From: Microseira wollei NIES-4236
GTDB lineage: Bacteria > Cyanobacteriota > Cyanobacteriia > Cyanobacteriales > Aerosakkonemataceae
Length of the DNA: 64,000 nucleotides
Reading direction: 5' to 3'
Assembly: GCF_020521235.1 (NCBI RefSeq)
Contig: NZ_BLAY01000032.1
Location: forward strand, 1 to 64,000
Under the pieces are notes generated by a model. That model did not search any database and was not told where the DNA came from. It was given only the letters and a program-made list of their open reading frames with translations. Below are positions 22,028 to 28,985 of the stretch, piece by piece; the first letter of the stretch is position 1; each line of letters begins with the position of its first letter. A program made the translations under genes and the position numbers.

Positions 22028-22276
22028 GGGAAAACTCAACCACCTGCATCTGTGACGGTGACGATTGACTCCCAGGGAGAGTTAGCAGTCAATCGCGAGT
22101 CTATTGGGTTAGAGGCGCTTGAAGGTGCGGTGCAAAAGCTGCGAAAGCCCGACCAAGAGTTACTAATTGTATTGAATGCGGATAAAGCGGTTAACCACGG
22201 TCAAGTGGTGCAGGTGATGGATAAGTTGCGTCGGATTGAGGGGGCTAAGTTAGCGATCGCGACTCAGAAGCCTTAG
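22028..22276 (+). pseudogene. exbD: exbD/tolR C-terminal fragment
   Basis: About 82 codons match the periplasmic C-terminal domain of ExbD/TolR proteins (VTIDSQGELAVNRE, VVQVMDKLRRIEGAKLAIAT) and end at a normal stop. The N-terminal membrane anchor is missing. The break abuts the broken FAAL gene, which faces the other way. ExbD energises TonB-dependent outer-membrane uptake, and such genes often accompany siderophore clusters. This suggests a deletion or inversion inside one former siderophore locus, though an unrelated junction is possible. Confidence 0.75.
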
Positions 22277-22312
22277 TCGGAAGTTGCCCCCTGCGGGGCA
22301 ACTTCCGACTAA
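22276..22312. terminator. Strong hairpin after the exbD fragment
   Basis: A perfect 16-bp stem (AGTCGGAAGTTGCCCC and complement) with a 4-base loop directly follows the exbD stop codon. There is no clear T-run, so it may be a palindromic repeat rather than an intrinsic terminator. Confidence 0.5.
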
Positions 22313-22438
22313 TGCAAGCCTTGTTGCAGAGGGTTTTGGGGTCTTTTGACCAAAACTGTCGGGTAAGGTTCGAGCGTCACCGCTCTCCCCTCCCCTAAGA
22401 ACCGTGCATGAGACTTTCGCACTCACACGGCTATTGCC

Positions 22439-22760
22439 TTATTTCAAGCGATTTAACTTGGATTTTGAATGTTCCTGCTTATGGCAAGCTTTGTGTAGAT
22501 GCTGAAGGTTTTCTATGTCGTCTAGTCCACCTTGAGCCACAGGAACTATGTGATGGGTTTCTAGTTCTTCTCCATGGAATAGAGGTTCGCCACAGATTGG
22601 ACATTTCCCATTTTGGTTCTCAGCTATTTTATAGTTCCGAGAGTTTTTCTCCCAGTAGCTTTTACCGCATTTTTGATGGCGTTTTTCCCAATATTCTCTA
22701 AGAGAAGGGTCATCGGGCGACGCTTCCCCTTTTACCTTTGCATGGCGTTCGATGGGCTTG
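22439..22760 (-). pseudogene. Group II intron-encoded protein, HNH endonuclease end
   Basis: The minus-strand frame ends at TAA 22439-22441. It contains CPICGEPL, ETHHIVPVAQGG and LHKACHKQEH, the Cys-pair and HH motif of an HNH domain. Before it comes IERHAKVKGEASPDDPSLREYW, the usual spacer between maturase and HNH in these proteins. The upstream part was displaced by the IS200/IS605 insertion. Confidence 0.8.
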
Positions 22761-22869
22761 AAACCTCTCCCGATTACGCTATCGCTAAAATCGGGAGATT
22801 CCTAAGAACCTTAATCTAGCTTTTCGCCCGTCCCGGAGGAAGCTATCTGGCTAGATCTTTCTTGCGTAG

Positions 22870-24327
22870 CTACGAATCGGCAAGGGCAGGGCTATGACTG
22901 CACTGACTTTCAGGCGCGCTTACTCGATTTGCCGATGATTGATATTGCTGCCACGCCCGTAGCAAGGTGGTTTCCATCCCCGGATACTCAAGTTGAGCAT
23001 CCTGCAATGACAGCGTATCGTCATAAACATGACGACAGAAAAACGCACTCATCAAGTCGCGGTGCATAACCGCACCAGACTGGTCATAGTGAACTCTTTC
23101 TGACAGAGACTTTTTCAGTCGTTCTCCAGTCAAATGAGTTTGAGATAGTGCCGTTTTTGTCGTCGAAAACTGATAGAACGAACCGCCAGCATTTTCAGCT
23201 TTGCGTTTCAATTCTGATTGAAATAATCCAGGGGATTTAGCCTTAATTGCTTTCCCCCATGTCTTTTGCCATCCCTTTACAGAAACCTTTTCAACTTTAA
23301 TTTGATTTCCATTTCTCAGGATTTCGTTAACTAGCTGTCGGTTTTGAGATTTAGCATACTCGGACTTGCGCCGTTCTAGCTCTCTCTTTTTCGCAGCAAG
23401 TTTGTGGGATCGCTTGGAATTATTCCATTGGCGATGCCCTTTTTTATGTTTACCTTTCTTGGTAACACTTTTACGACCCTTGCGACCTAAAAAGTCGGGT
23501 TCATAGTTGTCGGGATTGAGCTGCCTTTGCGATCTCTGCATCTTACGTTGAAGCGCAGATATTTCCCGCTCGTAAGTTGGAACTTTGTCTGCAAATGGCA
23601 GCAGCCCAGCATTGTTGTTGGCTACATAGGCTACGTTGGAAATATTTAAGTCAACTCCTACCACTCCTGATGCAACAAAATTAGCAGGCTTTTGATAGGG
23701 AAGTCCTTTGTTGATTAACTGAGCGTACCAGCGACGATGACCTTTAATTTCTTGACAAAGAATGCGGACATACTTGATCTCGCTAGTCAACCCGTACATA
23801 ATTACCGGATTGCTTTTGTCAATCGCCGCAGTTAGCGGTAGTTTACCCCAAACTAACTGCTCACCCACCCATCTAATACCCTGCTTGTTAGTTTTCCCTT
23901 CCATGCTCCGAAAACGAGACTGCGGCTTAAATCTAACCTTTTTAGCGCGGACAAGCAATACTTTCTCTGAGGCTTGAAAGGCGCGAGTAGCAAGTTTCTG
24001 TTGGGTATTGGAGTCAACTTTTTCGGCTATCCATTTAGACTTGTTAGCTACAAGGGTTGCATAAGCCTGCAAGTCGTATTCTGAATATCTGTATTGTTTT
24101 CTGGAGAGGGCAAATGCTTCTGTTCTTGCTTTTCCTTTGGGTAGGGTTTTAGCCAATTGGTAGTGGCTGGATTTTTGCACCAATCTCGCTCTCGCTATGG
24201 CTTCACCCAGTAAGGCGTTGTACAATTGACGGCCTGCTTGAAAGCGAGATCGCAATTGAGCTTCGTCGGAACTGGTGACAATTAGCGGTATGGTTGTGAC
24301 AAACGAGGGTGTAGCGCTTTTAGCCAT
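22870..24327 (-). CDS. tnpB: TnpB RNA-guided nuclease-like protein, zinc-finger cysteines lost
   Basis: A 485-residue TnpB. RuvC residues are visible: D226 in GVVGVDLNIS, E346 in IKVEKVSVKGW, D424 in HRDLMSAFF. The segment that normally carries the CxxC...CxxC zinc finger reads TALSQTHLTGERLKKSLSERVHYDQSG and contains no cysteine. The N-terminal half is basic, as in TnpB proteins that bind omega RNA. TnpB cuts donor or target DNA guided by an RNA from the element's right end, here expected near 22,760-22,870. It partners the tnpA gene across a 77-bp divergent spacer. Loss of the finger with a retained DED triad suggests a distinct clade rather than simple decay, since no stop or frameshift is present. 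Confidence 0.85.
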   Translation of the reverse strand: MAKSATPSFVTTIPLIVTSSDEAQLRSRFQAGRQLYNALLGEAIARARLVQKSSHYQLAKTLPKGKARTEAFALSRKQYRYSEYDLQAYATLVANKSKWIAEKVDSNTQQKLATRAFQASEKVLLVRAKKVRFKPQSRFRSMEGKTNKQGIRWVGEQLVWGKLPLTAAIDKSNPVIMYGLTSEIKYVRILCQEIKGHRRWYAQLINKGLPYQKPANFVASGVVGVDLNISNVAYVANNNAGLLPFADKVPTYEREISALQRKMQRSQRQLNPDNYEPDFLGRKGRKSVTKKGKHKKGHRQWNNSKRSHKLAAKKRELERRKSEYAKSQNRQLVNEILRNGNQIKVEKVSVKGWQKTWGKAIKAKSPGLFQSELKRKAENAGGSFYQFSTTKTALSQTHLTGERLKKSLSERVHYDQSGAVMHRDLMSAFFCRHVYDDTLSLQDAQLEYPGMETTLLRAWQQYQSSANRVSAPESQCSHSPALADS

Positions 24328-24404
24328 TTCAGCCTAGTTGACATTGATATAAAGACAACGATAACCTGATTGTTTATAGATGTCAATAGATTGAAGCAAG
24401 TAAC

Positions 24405-24821
24405 ATGACTGTAGATTTGGCTGATAGAAAATATCGCAGATACGCCCACAGTATTGGATGTGCTACGGTTCATCTGTGCTGGATACCCAAGCGCAGGCGA
24501 GCGGTATTGGTGGGAGAGGTGAAAACCGATCTTTACAAGATATTAAGCGACGTTGCTGTTGAGCATGGTTGGTTTATTAAGGCTTTAGAAATAGCACCCG
24601 ACCACGTTCATTTGTTGGTAGAATATGATACCAGTCATTCAATAGCGCAGGTGGTGAAGGCTTTTAAGGGCAAATCTGCTTATGAGTTAAGGGCTAAGTA
24701 TCCTCACTTAAAGCGAATGCCTTCTATGTGGACTAGGGGCTATTTTCACGATACTACTGGTAAGGTTTCTACTGCGGTTGTTTTGGCCTATATTAACGAT
24801 CCTCACCACAGTAAAAATTAA
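24405..24821 (+). CDS. tnpA: IS200-type Y1 transposase
   Basis: A 138-residue HUH-superfamily Y1 transposase with the HUH pair H67 and H69 (DHVHLLVE) and the probable nucleophile Y129 (VVLAYINDPHH). It moves the element as single-stranded DNA using the terminal hairpins. The length is typical. The gene reads out toward the left end of the element at about 24,900. Confidence 0.88.
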   Translation: MTVDLADRKYRRYAHSIGCATVHLCWIPKRRRAVLVGEVKTDLYKILSDVAVEHGWFIKALEIAPDHVHLLVEYDTSHSIAQVVKAFKGKSAYELRAKYPHLKRMPSMWTRGYFHDTTGKVSTAVVLAYINDPHHSKN

Positions 24822-24897
24822 AAAACGGCAAATAAATTTGCCGCTCGCGTTTGGGCCCCCGTTTTAAAACTGGGAGCTACCACGCTCCCGTTCTTTT

Positions 24898-25315
24898 TTG
24901 GTGTTTTTGTTGGGATGTCTACGCTTTGCCCAACGCCAAAGGTATTGCCATACTCTTGAGGAGATATAGCTGAAGGTTTCTTTGCTGACTACACCTTTGT
25001 AGTAGTTGGCAAAACCTCGAAGAATTGGATTGAGTTTCTTAATAACTACCTCTTGTTCTACCCCTTTCATTTCTCTGATTTCTCTCCCGATACGACTGCA
25101 AAAGTCTAAAACTTTCTGCTGCGAGGGTTTGAGCAGCAATTTGCCATTCTGATGGCGGTGATTGAATCCGAGGAAGTCGAAACCCTCTGCCATTGACGTG
25201 ATGAACTTCTTCTCCGTGCTGAGATTCAGTCTTCTTTCTGATAACCATTGCTGTATCTGGATTTGCGCTTTTTCAAGACTTTGCTTGTCTCTGGCCGTGA
25301 CAATAAAAAGGTATC
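24898..25315 (-). pseudogene. Group II intron-encoded protein, RT end and maturase domain
   Basis: The minus-strand frame reads IVTARDKQSLEKAQIQ, then EGFDFLGFNHR, LNPILRGFANYYKG and WRWAKRRHPNK, the thumb/maturase (domain X) hallmarks. The YADD catalytic segment that should precede IVTARDK is absent because a tnpB fragment on the other strand begins there. At the other end it runs into the IS200/IS605 hairpin sequence. It cannot encode a working maturase. Confidence 0.8.
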
Positions 25316-25827
25316 GACCCGTAAAGAAGGCAAGCCTGAAGGGTATTGGGATAAGTGGTTAGACCGAGTTACCCAAAAGCGCAACCATCAAATGCGCTTC
25401 GGGAATCAACAAGGCCGCGAAATTCATCCTTCAACATTGTTTGAAATACAAGATCAAAAGCCTGGTATTTGGCTGGAATAAAGGCTTTAAGAACGATGTC
25501 AATCTTGGCAGGGTTAGCAACCAAAAGTTCGTTCAAATGCCATTAGGGAAGCTAAAAGAACGGTTGAAGCAACTTTGCGATCTGCACGGTATTCAGTTTG
25601 TAGAAACTGAAGAGTCCTATACCTCGAAAGCGAGCTATCAAGATGGTGACTCCCTACCCAAATATGGTGAAAAACCAGATGGGTGGAAAGCATCGGGTAA
25701 GCGAATTTCGCGCGGGTTGTATCGCTCTGCTGATGGTTCAATTGTCAATGGGGATCTTAATGGATCCGCAAATATTCTACGCAAAGTAGCCAGCTTTTCT
25801 TCCCTTAGACTTAGGCTTACTGGGTAG
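25298..25827 (+). pseudogene. tnpB: tnpB fragment, 5'-truncated and frameshifted
   Basis: The first frame carries VSTRKEGKPEGYWDKWLDR. After a frameshift near 25,430 the second frame carries LVFGWNKGFKNDVNLG, TEESYTSKASY and RSADGSIVNGDLNGSANI, the RuvC II-III region. The family matches the complete solo TnpB at 58588-59814, which has the same ESYTSK and GSANI motifs. The N-terminal half is missing. Confidence 0.82.
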
Positions 25828-26332
25828 ACGGTGCTTGACGACCGTAGCGAGGGTTAGGCTTTGGCAAAAACCTCGGCCTTCCCTGTCTGTAGAACGAGAG
25901 CAACTTTAGCCCTGAGAGCGTCAAGAATATGCGATATGCCGACCGCACCCACTCGCGAACGCACCCCCTTACCCTCAAAATCAATTAATCAAATTAAATT
26001 ATTTGAAGTTTTTTTACAAAAAAGCAGCAAAAATAAACAATGCAAAAATATCATTTTTTTTGGATTGTTTGGCTCAAAATCTGATAAATTTATGGCTCAG
26101 GACGGAGGTTGACTGATTTAAGTAGGATGTGCTGGCTTAGGTTTCAGTTGTAAAAAAGTGCCTCATGAGAATAAGGAGGTGTAATTCCAGCCACTTACTT
26201 AGGAATTGTCCACTTTAAACGGGTAGCCCAGAGGCTATCTGGAAAACCCAATTGTTTCATTTTGAGCGAGGCACGAAGAATTTGAGTGTCTTAAGTTTGC
26301 CTGTGGTTATTCGAGTTATTCAACCCAACCCC
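25828..26332. other. About 500-bp region upstream of the radical SAM gene
   Basis: It contains an AT-rich stretch (25,980-26,060) and a Shine-Dalgarno-like AAGGAGGTG near 26,175 with no convincing start after it. A reading frame open from 26,219 leads into the short ORF that overlaps the radical SAM start. I see no recognisable gene. Confidence 0.4.
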
Positions 26333-26386
26333 ATGGATGCTTATAAGTCGTTACCGAAATTGTTGAAACAGGAAGAATTGCTGTGA
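26333..26386 (+). CDS. Short ORF overlapping the radical SAM start
   Basis: An ATG at 26333 gives a 17-residue peptide (MDAYKSLPKLLKQEELL) whose TGA overlaps the GTG start of the radical SAM gene as GTGA. The same frame is open back to 26219, so the coding stretch could be longer from a GTG or TTG start. The overlap suggests translational coupling. It could be a leader, a fragment of a lost gene, or chance. Confidence 0.3.
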   Translation: MDAYKSLPKLLKQEELL

Positions 26387-27831
26387 AACCAAGCCGATAC
26401 AATATTTTTCTCCCGCTCCGTCAAGGTCGCATACTAGCCTACAACGGGTTTACTGGCGGATTTGCATTGTGGGAAAAGCACGAACAAGAAACCTATCAGC
26501 GTCTGGCGAATGGTTTAGCTGCCAATCTTGCCGACCCGGTAGTACGCAGTCTGATCTACGGTGGCTATTTGGTCGCCAACTATGTTGATGAACTGGCGCT
26601 GCTGGAGGAGCAATATAACGCCCATCGTTTCAACGAACGGGCGATGATTCTTACGATTGCGCCGACCCTGTCCTGCAACTTTGGCTGCGATTACTGCTTT
26701 CAGGGTCTGAACAAACCGACCCAGGTGATGAGTCAGGAAGTGCAGGACGCGATTGTAGCACTGGTGGAGCGCTCAATCCCGAAAATCAATCACCTGCATG
26801 TTGCCTGGTACGGCGGCGAACCTTTGCTGCAGTTGAAGATTATCGAAACCCTCTCTGACCGCTTGATTGGACTGTGCGACGCACGGGGCATCAAGTACGA
26901 TGCCATGATGGTGACCAATGGCTATCGACTCAACGTTGAAGTCGCCAAATCGCTGTACGTGCGGCGATTGAAAACGGTGCAGGTGACGTTGGACGGGAAT
27001 CGCTCAGACCACGACCAGCGCCGCGTGCTGCTTTCGGGCAAGCCCACATTTGACAGTATCACCCAGAACCTGCGCGAGATTGTCGATAGCGTACCCCTAC
27101 CCTTCTCGATTCGGGTCAACATCGACCACCGCAACCGCGACCAAATCCACAGTTTAATCGACCATCTCGCCGAAATGGGTTTTGGCAACCGCCAGACTGT
27201 CCGCATGTACTTTGCTCCCGTAGAGGCGATGACCGAGGGTTGCCACAACGTCGCCAGTGTCTGCATGACGAAGCGGCAGTATGGCAGCTTAGAAGCCGAT
27301 TTGTACTGGTATGCCTTTGAGAAGGGGCTGACCTCCCTGCCTTATCCGCCCCGGTTCCACGGGGTTTGTGGGGCGGTGCGACCCAATGCTTTCGTGATTA
27401 CGCCGACTGGGGATATCCACAAGTGTTGGGACACGGTGACTTTTCCTCAACACGCGGTAGGGAGCATCTTCAACATCGAGGCAGTCGTCCAGAACGAAAA
27501 AACCCAGCAGTGGATGGACTGGACGCCCTTTGTTAACGACACCTGCCGCAACTGCAAGATTTTGCCCAACTGTTCGGGTGCCTGTGCTTACAAGTTCATC
27601 CACGCCCAAGACACCCGTGGCGAGGCAGCAATATTGCCCTGTCCGAGTTGGAAATACAACATCAAGGAACGACTGGTGTTGCGCGCGGTGAAGATGGGCG
27701 CGATTACCGCCGATGATTATGACCGGGAAATGATTAAGACTGAACCATCAGAACTATGTGCTGATGTTTACCTACCCGGTCAAGCATTGCCAGACAAGAT
27801 GGAAGCCATGTACGCATTGGCAGCCAAGTAG
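26383..27831 (+). CDS. Radical SAM/SPASM peptide or protein maturase
   Basis: A 482-residue radical SAM enzyme. The SAM-cluster cysteines are C98, C102 and C105 (CNFGCDYC, CxxxCxxC), followed by YGGEPLLQ. A C-terminal SPASM domain shows C329, C348, C388, C391, C397, C401 and C420, enough for two auxiliary Fe-S clusters. SPASM enzymes typically modify ribosomal peptides or proteins by C-C or thioether bonds. The GTG start overlaps the stop of a short ORF, with CAGGAAG about 10 bases upstream. The next gene, 59 bp downstream, is a small ricin-like protein and the best local substrate candidate. The gene is visibly more GC-rich than its neighbours and is bracketed by insertion elements, suggesting transfer. 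The substrate is unknown. Confidence 0.88.
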   Translation: MKPSRYNIFLPLRQGRILAYNGFTGGFALWEKHEQETYQRLANGLAANLADPVVRSLIYGGYLVANYVDELALLEEQYNAHRFNERAMILTIAPTLSCNFGCDYCFQGLNKPTQVMSQEVQDAIVALVERSIPKINHLHVAWYGGEPLLQLKIIETLSDRLIGLCDARGIKYDAMMVTNGYRLNVEVAKSLYVRRLKTVQVTLDGNRSDHDQRRVLLSGKPTFDSITQNLREIVDSVPLPFSIRVNIDHRNRDQIHSLIDHLAEMGFGNRQTVRMYFAPVEAMTEGCHNVASVCMTKRQYGSLEADLYWYAFEKGLTSLPYPPRFHGVCGAVRPNAFVITPTGDIHKCWDTVTFPQHAVGSIFNIEAVVQNEKTQQWMDWTPFVNDTCRNCKILPNCSGACAYKFIHAQDTRGEAAILPCPSWKYNIKERLVLRAVKMGAITADDYDREMIKTEPSELCADVYLPGQALPDKMEAMYALAAK

Positions 27832-27890
27832 TTTGCCCCAAGGCAAAACTTTTGAGATTCATTACATCATTTACTCAACAGAGGAGTTTT

Positions 27891-28256
27891 ATGCAGTACC
27901 TAGTGAAACCGCTTGTTAACCATGCCGGGAATTCTCCGTTATTTTATCAGGACAATGCTAAGCCAAATGTTGATCGAATCTATGTAATCGCGTCTGTCGA
28001 AAGTAAGTTAGTCCTTACCCAAAACTCGGATGGAAAAATCACTCAAGAGAAATGGACGGAAAGTGACTACCAACGGTGGAAAATCGTCCCATTAGAGAAT
28101 AGCCAATACGTCAATGGCAACTACTACCTCAAAGGCACCTGCAAGATCGAATGCGTGGCTAACCAAAAGGTCTTGGAAGTTCCGCATAGCAGTACTGAGG
28201 ACTCAGCCGAGCTAGGTGCCTGGAATTGGGGCTTGAAGCTGAATAAAAATATCTAG
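27891..28256 (+). CDS. Small ricin-like (beta-trefoil type) protein, candidate maturase partner
   Basis: A 121-residue protein starting at the ATG preceded by GAGGAG. It has no signal peptide or Cys-rich core. Motifs resembling ricin-type lectin repeats are YVIASVESKLVLTQ, DYQRWKIVPL and LGAWNWGLKL, the QxW-like elements of beta-trefoil repeats. Only about two of three lobes are visible, and the end (NKNI) falls at the edge of the IS607 element, so a 3' truncation is possible. It lies 59 bp after the SPASM maturase on the same strand. Whether it is a substrate, a binding partner or a passenger is not shown by the sequence. Confidence 0.6.
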   Translation: MQYLVKPLVNHAGNSPLFYQDNAKPNVDRIYVIASVESKLVLTQNSDGKITQEKWTESDYQRWKIVPLENSQYVNGNYYLKGTCKIECVANQKVLEVPHSSTEDSAELGAWNWGLKLNKNI

Positions 28257-28319
28257 GCATATCTTGGTAAATCTTCCGGAATACCGATATAATTGAATGT
28301 ATCCTAGATCTGATACGAT

Positions 28320-28985
28320 ATGGAGGACATTCAATCAGTGACTATCAGCATCGGTGATGCTGCCAAAGAATTAGGAGTTTCGGTAGACACAATCAGGAGG
28401 TGGGCTGACCAAGGAAAAATCAGATATGAACGCGCTCCGAGTGGACATCGACGCTTTTATTTAGCAGATATTAAACGCATCACACCGCGTGACTTGAAAC
28501 AACTTTCCGGACGCATAACCATTAACTACGCTAGAGTTTCAAGTCATGACCAAAAGAATGATTTAACCAGACAAATTCAAGTTTTAGAAGCTTTCAGTGG
28601 TTCTAATGGTTGGCAATTTGAAACCATTCAGGATTTAGGCAGTGGTTTAAATTATAACAAAAAAGGACTTAAGAGACTTCTTAGTCGAATACTAAAAGGT
28701 GATGTAGGCAGGTTGGTTCTAACTCATAAAGATAGGTTGCTACGATTTGGCGCAGAGTTAGTGTTTGCTATCTGTGAAGAAATGGAAACTGAAGTGGTAA
28801 TTATTAATAAATCTGCTGTTCGCGAAGCGTCTCCGACAGGAGAAGAATTAAGCTTTGAGCAAGAATTAGTCCAAGACATGATTGAGCTTGTAACAGTGTT
28901 TTCAGCGCGTCTTTATGGCGCAAGGAGTCGTAAGAACAAGAAACTAATTGATGGTATATCGAATGTAATTGACGAGGTGAAATAA
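28320..28985 (+). CDS. tnpA: IS607-family serine recombinase (TnpA)
   Basis: A 221-residue protein with an N-terminal MerR-like helix-turn-helix (IGDAAKELGVSVDTIRRWA, GHRRFY) and a serine recombinase catalytic domain with YARVSSHDQKNDL, whose serine is the nucleophile, and HKDRLLRFG. IS607 transposases have this order. Its stop abuts the tnpB start (28986), giving an intact two-gene IS607 element of about 2.2 kb. Confidence 0.9.
   Translation: MEDIQSVTISIGDAAKELGVSVDTIRRWADQGKIRYERAPSGHRRFYLADIKRITPRDLKQLSGRITINYARVSSHDQKNDLTRQIQVLEAFSGSNGWQFETIQDLGSGLNYNKKGLKRLLSRILKGDVGRLVLTHKDRLLRFGAELVFAICEEMETEVVIINKSAVREASPTGEELSFEQELVQDMIELVTVFSARLYGARSRKNKKLIDGISNVIDEVK

Larger units (their letters stand above)
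16814..22039 (-). pseudogene. FAAL-ACP-C-A(Asn)-PCP, 5'-truncated with two in-frame stops
   Basis: One frame runs from 22039 to a TAA at 16814-16816, interrupted by TAG at 21620-21622 (tyrosine position in the FAAL motif PNFAYDLC) and TAA at 17018-17020 (in the PCP, ahead of IWQDEIEIVELF). The fatty acyl-AMP ligase retains LQYTSGSTGTPKG, YGMAEATL and FNGAEPVR but lacks roughly its first 130 residues. Next come ACP (LGLDSLKV), C (HHIVADGWS), A (VIYTSGSTGKPKG, YGPTETVVG) and PCP (LGGHSLLLV). The A pocket aligned by eye reads D-M-T-K-I-G-E-V-G, close to the Asn code. This would be the loading and first elongation protein of a lipopeptide. Two 72-bp repeats and one palindromic element lie in frame in the FAAL and its linker. 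It cannot make a full enzyme as it stands. Confidence 0.9.
22750..24900. mobile_element. IS200/IS605 family element with divergent tnpA and tnpB
   Basis: About 2.15 kb inserted into the intron ORF. tnpA lies on the plus strand and tnpB on the minus strand, 77 bp apart, transcribed outward. Each end has an imperfectly conserved hairpin, as expected for Y1 transposases: 22766-22798 (TCTCCCGATT/AATCGGGAGA) and 24872-24889 (GGGAGC/GCTCCC). Both genes look intact. The exact ends cannot be fixed without an empty site. Confidence 0.75.
22355..25315 (-). mobile_element. Group II intron remnant, interrupted by an IS200/IS605 element
   Basis: Reverse complement of 22398-22433 reads AGCCGTGTGAG...CTCATGCACGGTTCT, the domain V signature of bacterial group II introns, followed by a domain VI-like GAGCG/CGCTC stem at about 22365-22385. 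Upstream on the same strand are the HNH end (22439-22760) and the maturase part (24898-25315) of the intron-encoded protein, separated by a complete transposon. The 5' half of the intron and the RT catalytic core are missing. Confidence 0.8.

Noticed and set aside
25861..26112. 83-codon ORF before the radical SAM gene as a RiPP precursor
   Set aside because: Composition changes abruptly along it (a repeat-like start, then Lys/Phe/Ile-rich AT sequence), there is no good ribosome site, and it lies 270 bp from the maturase.
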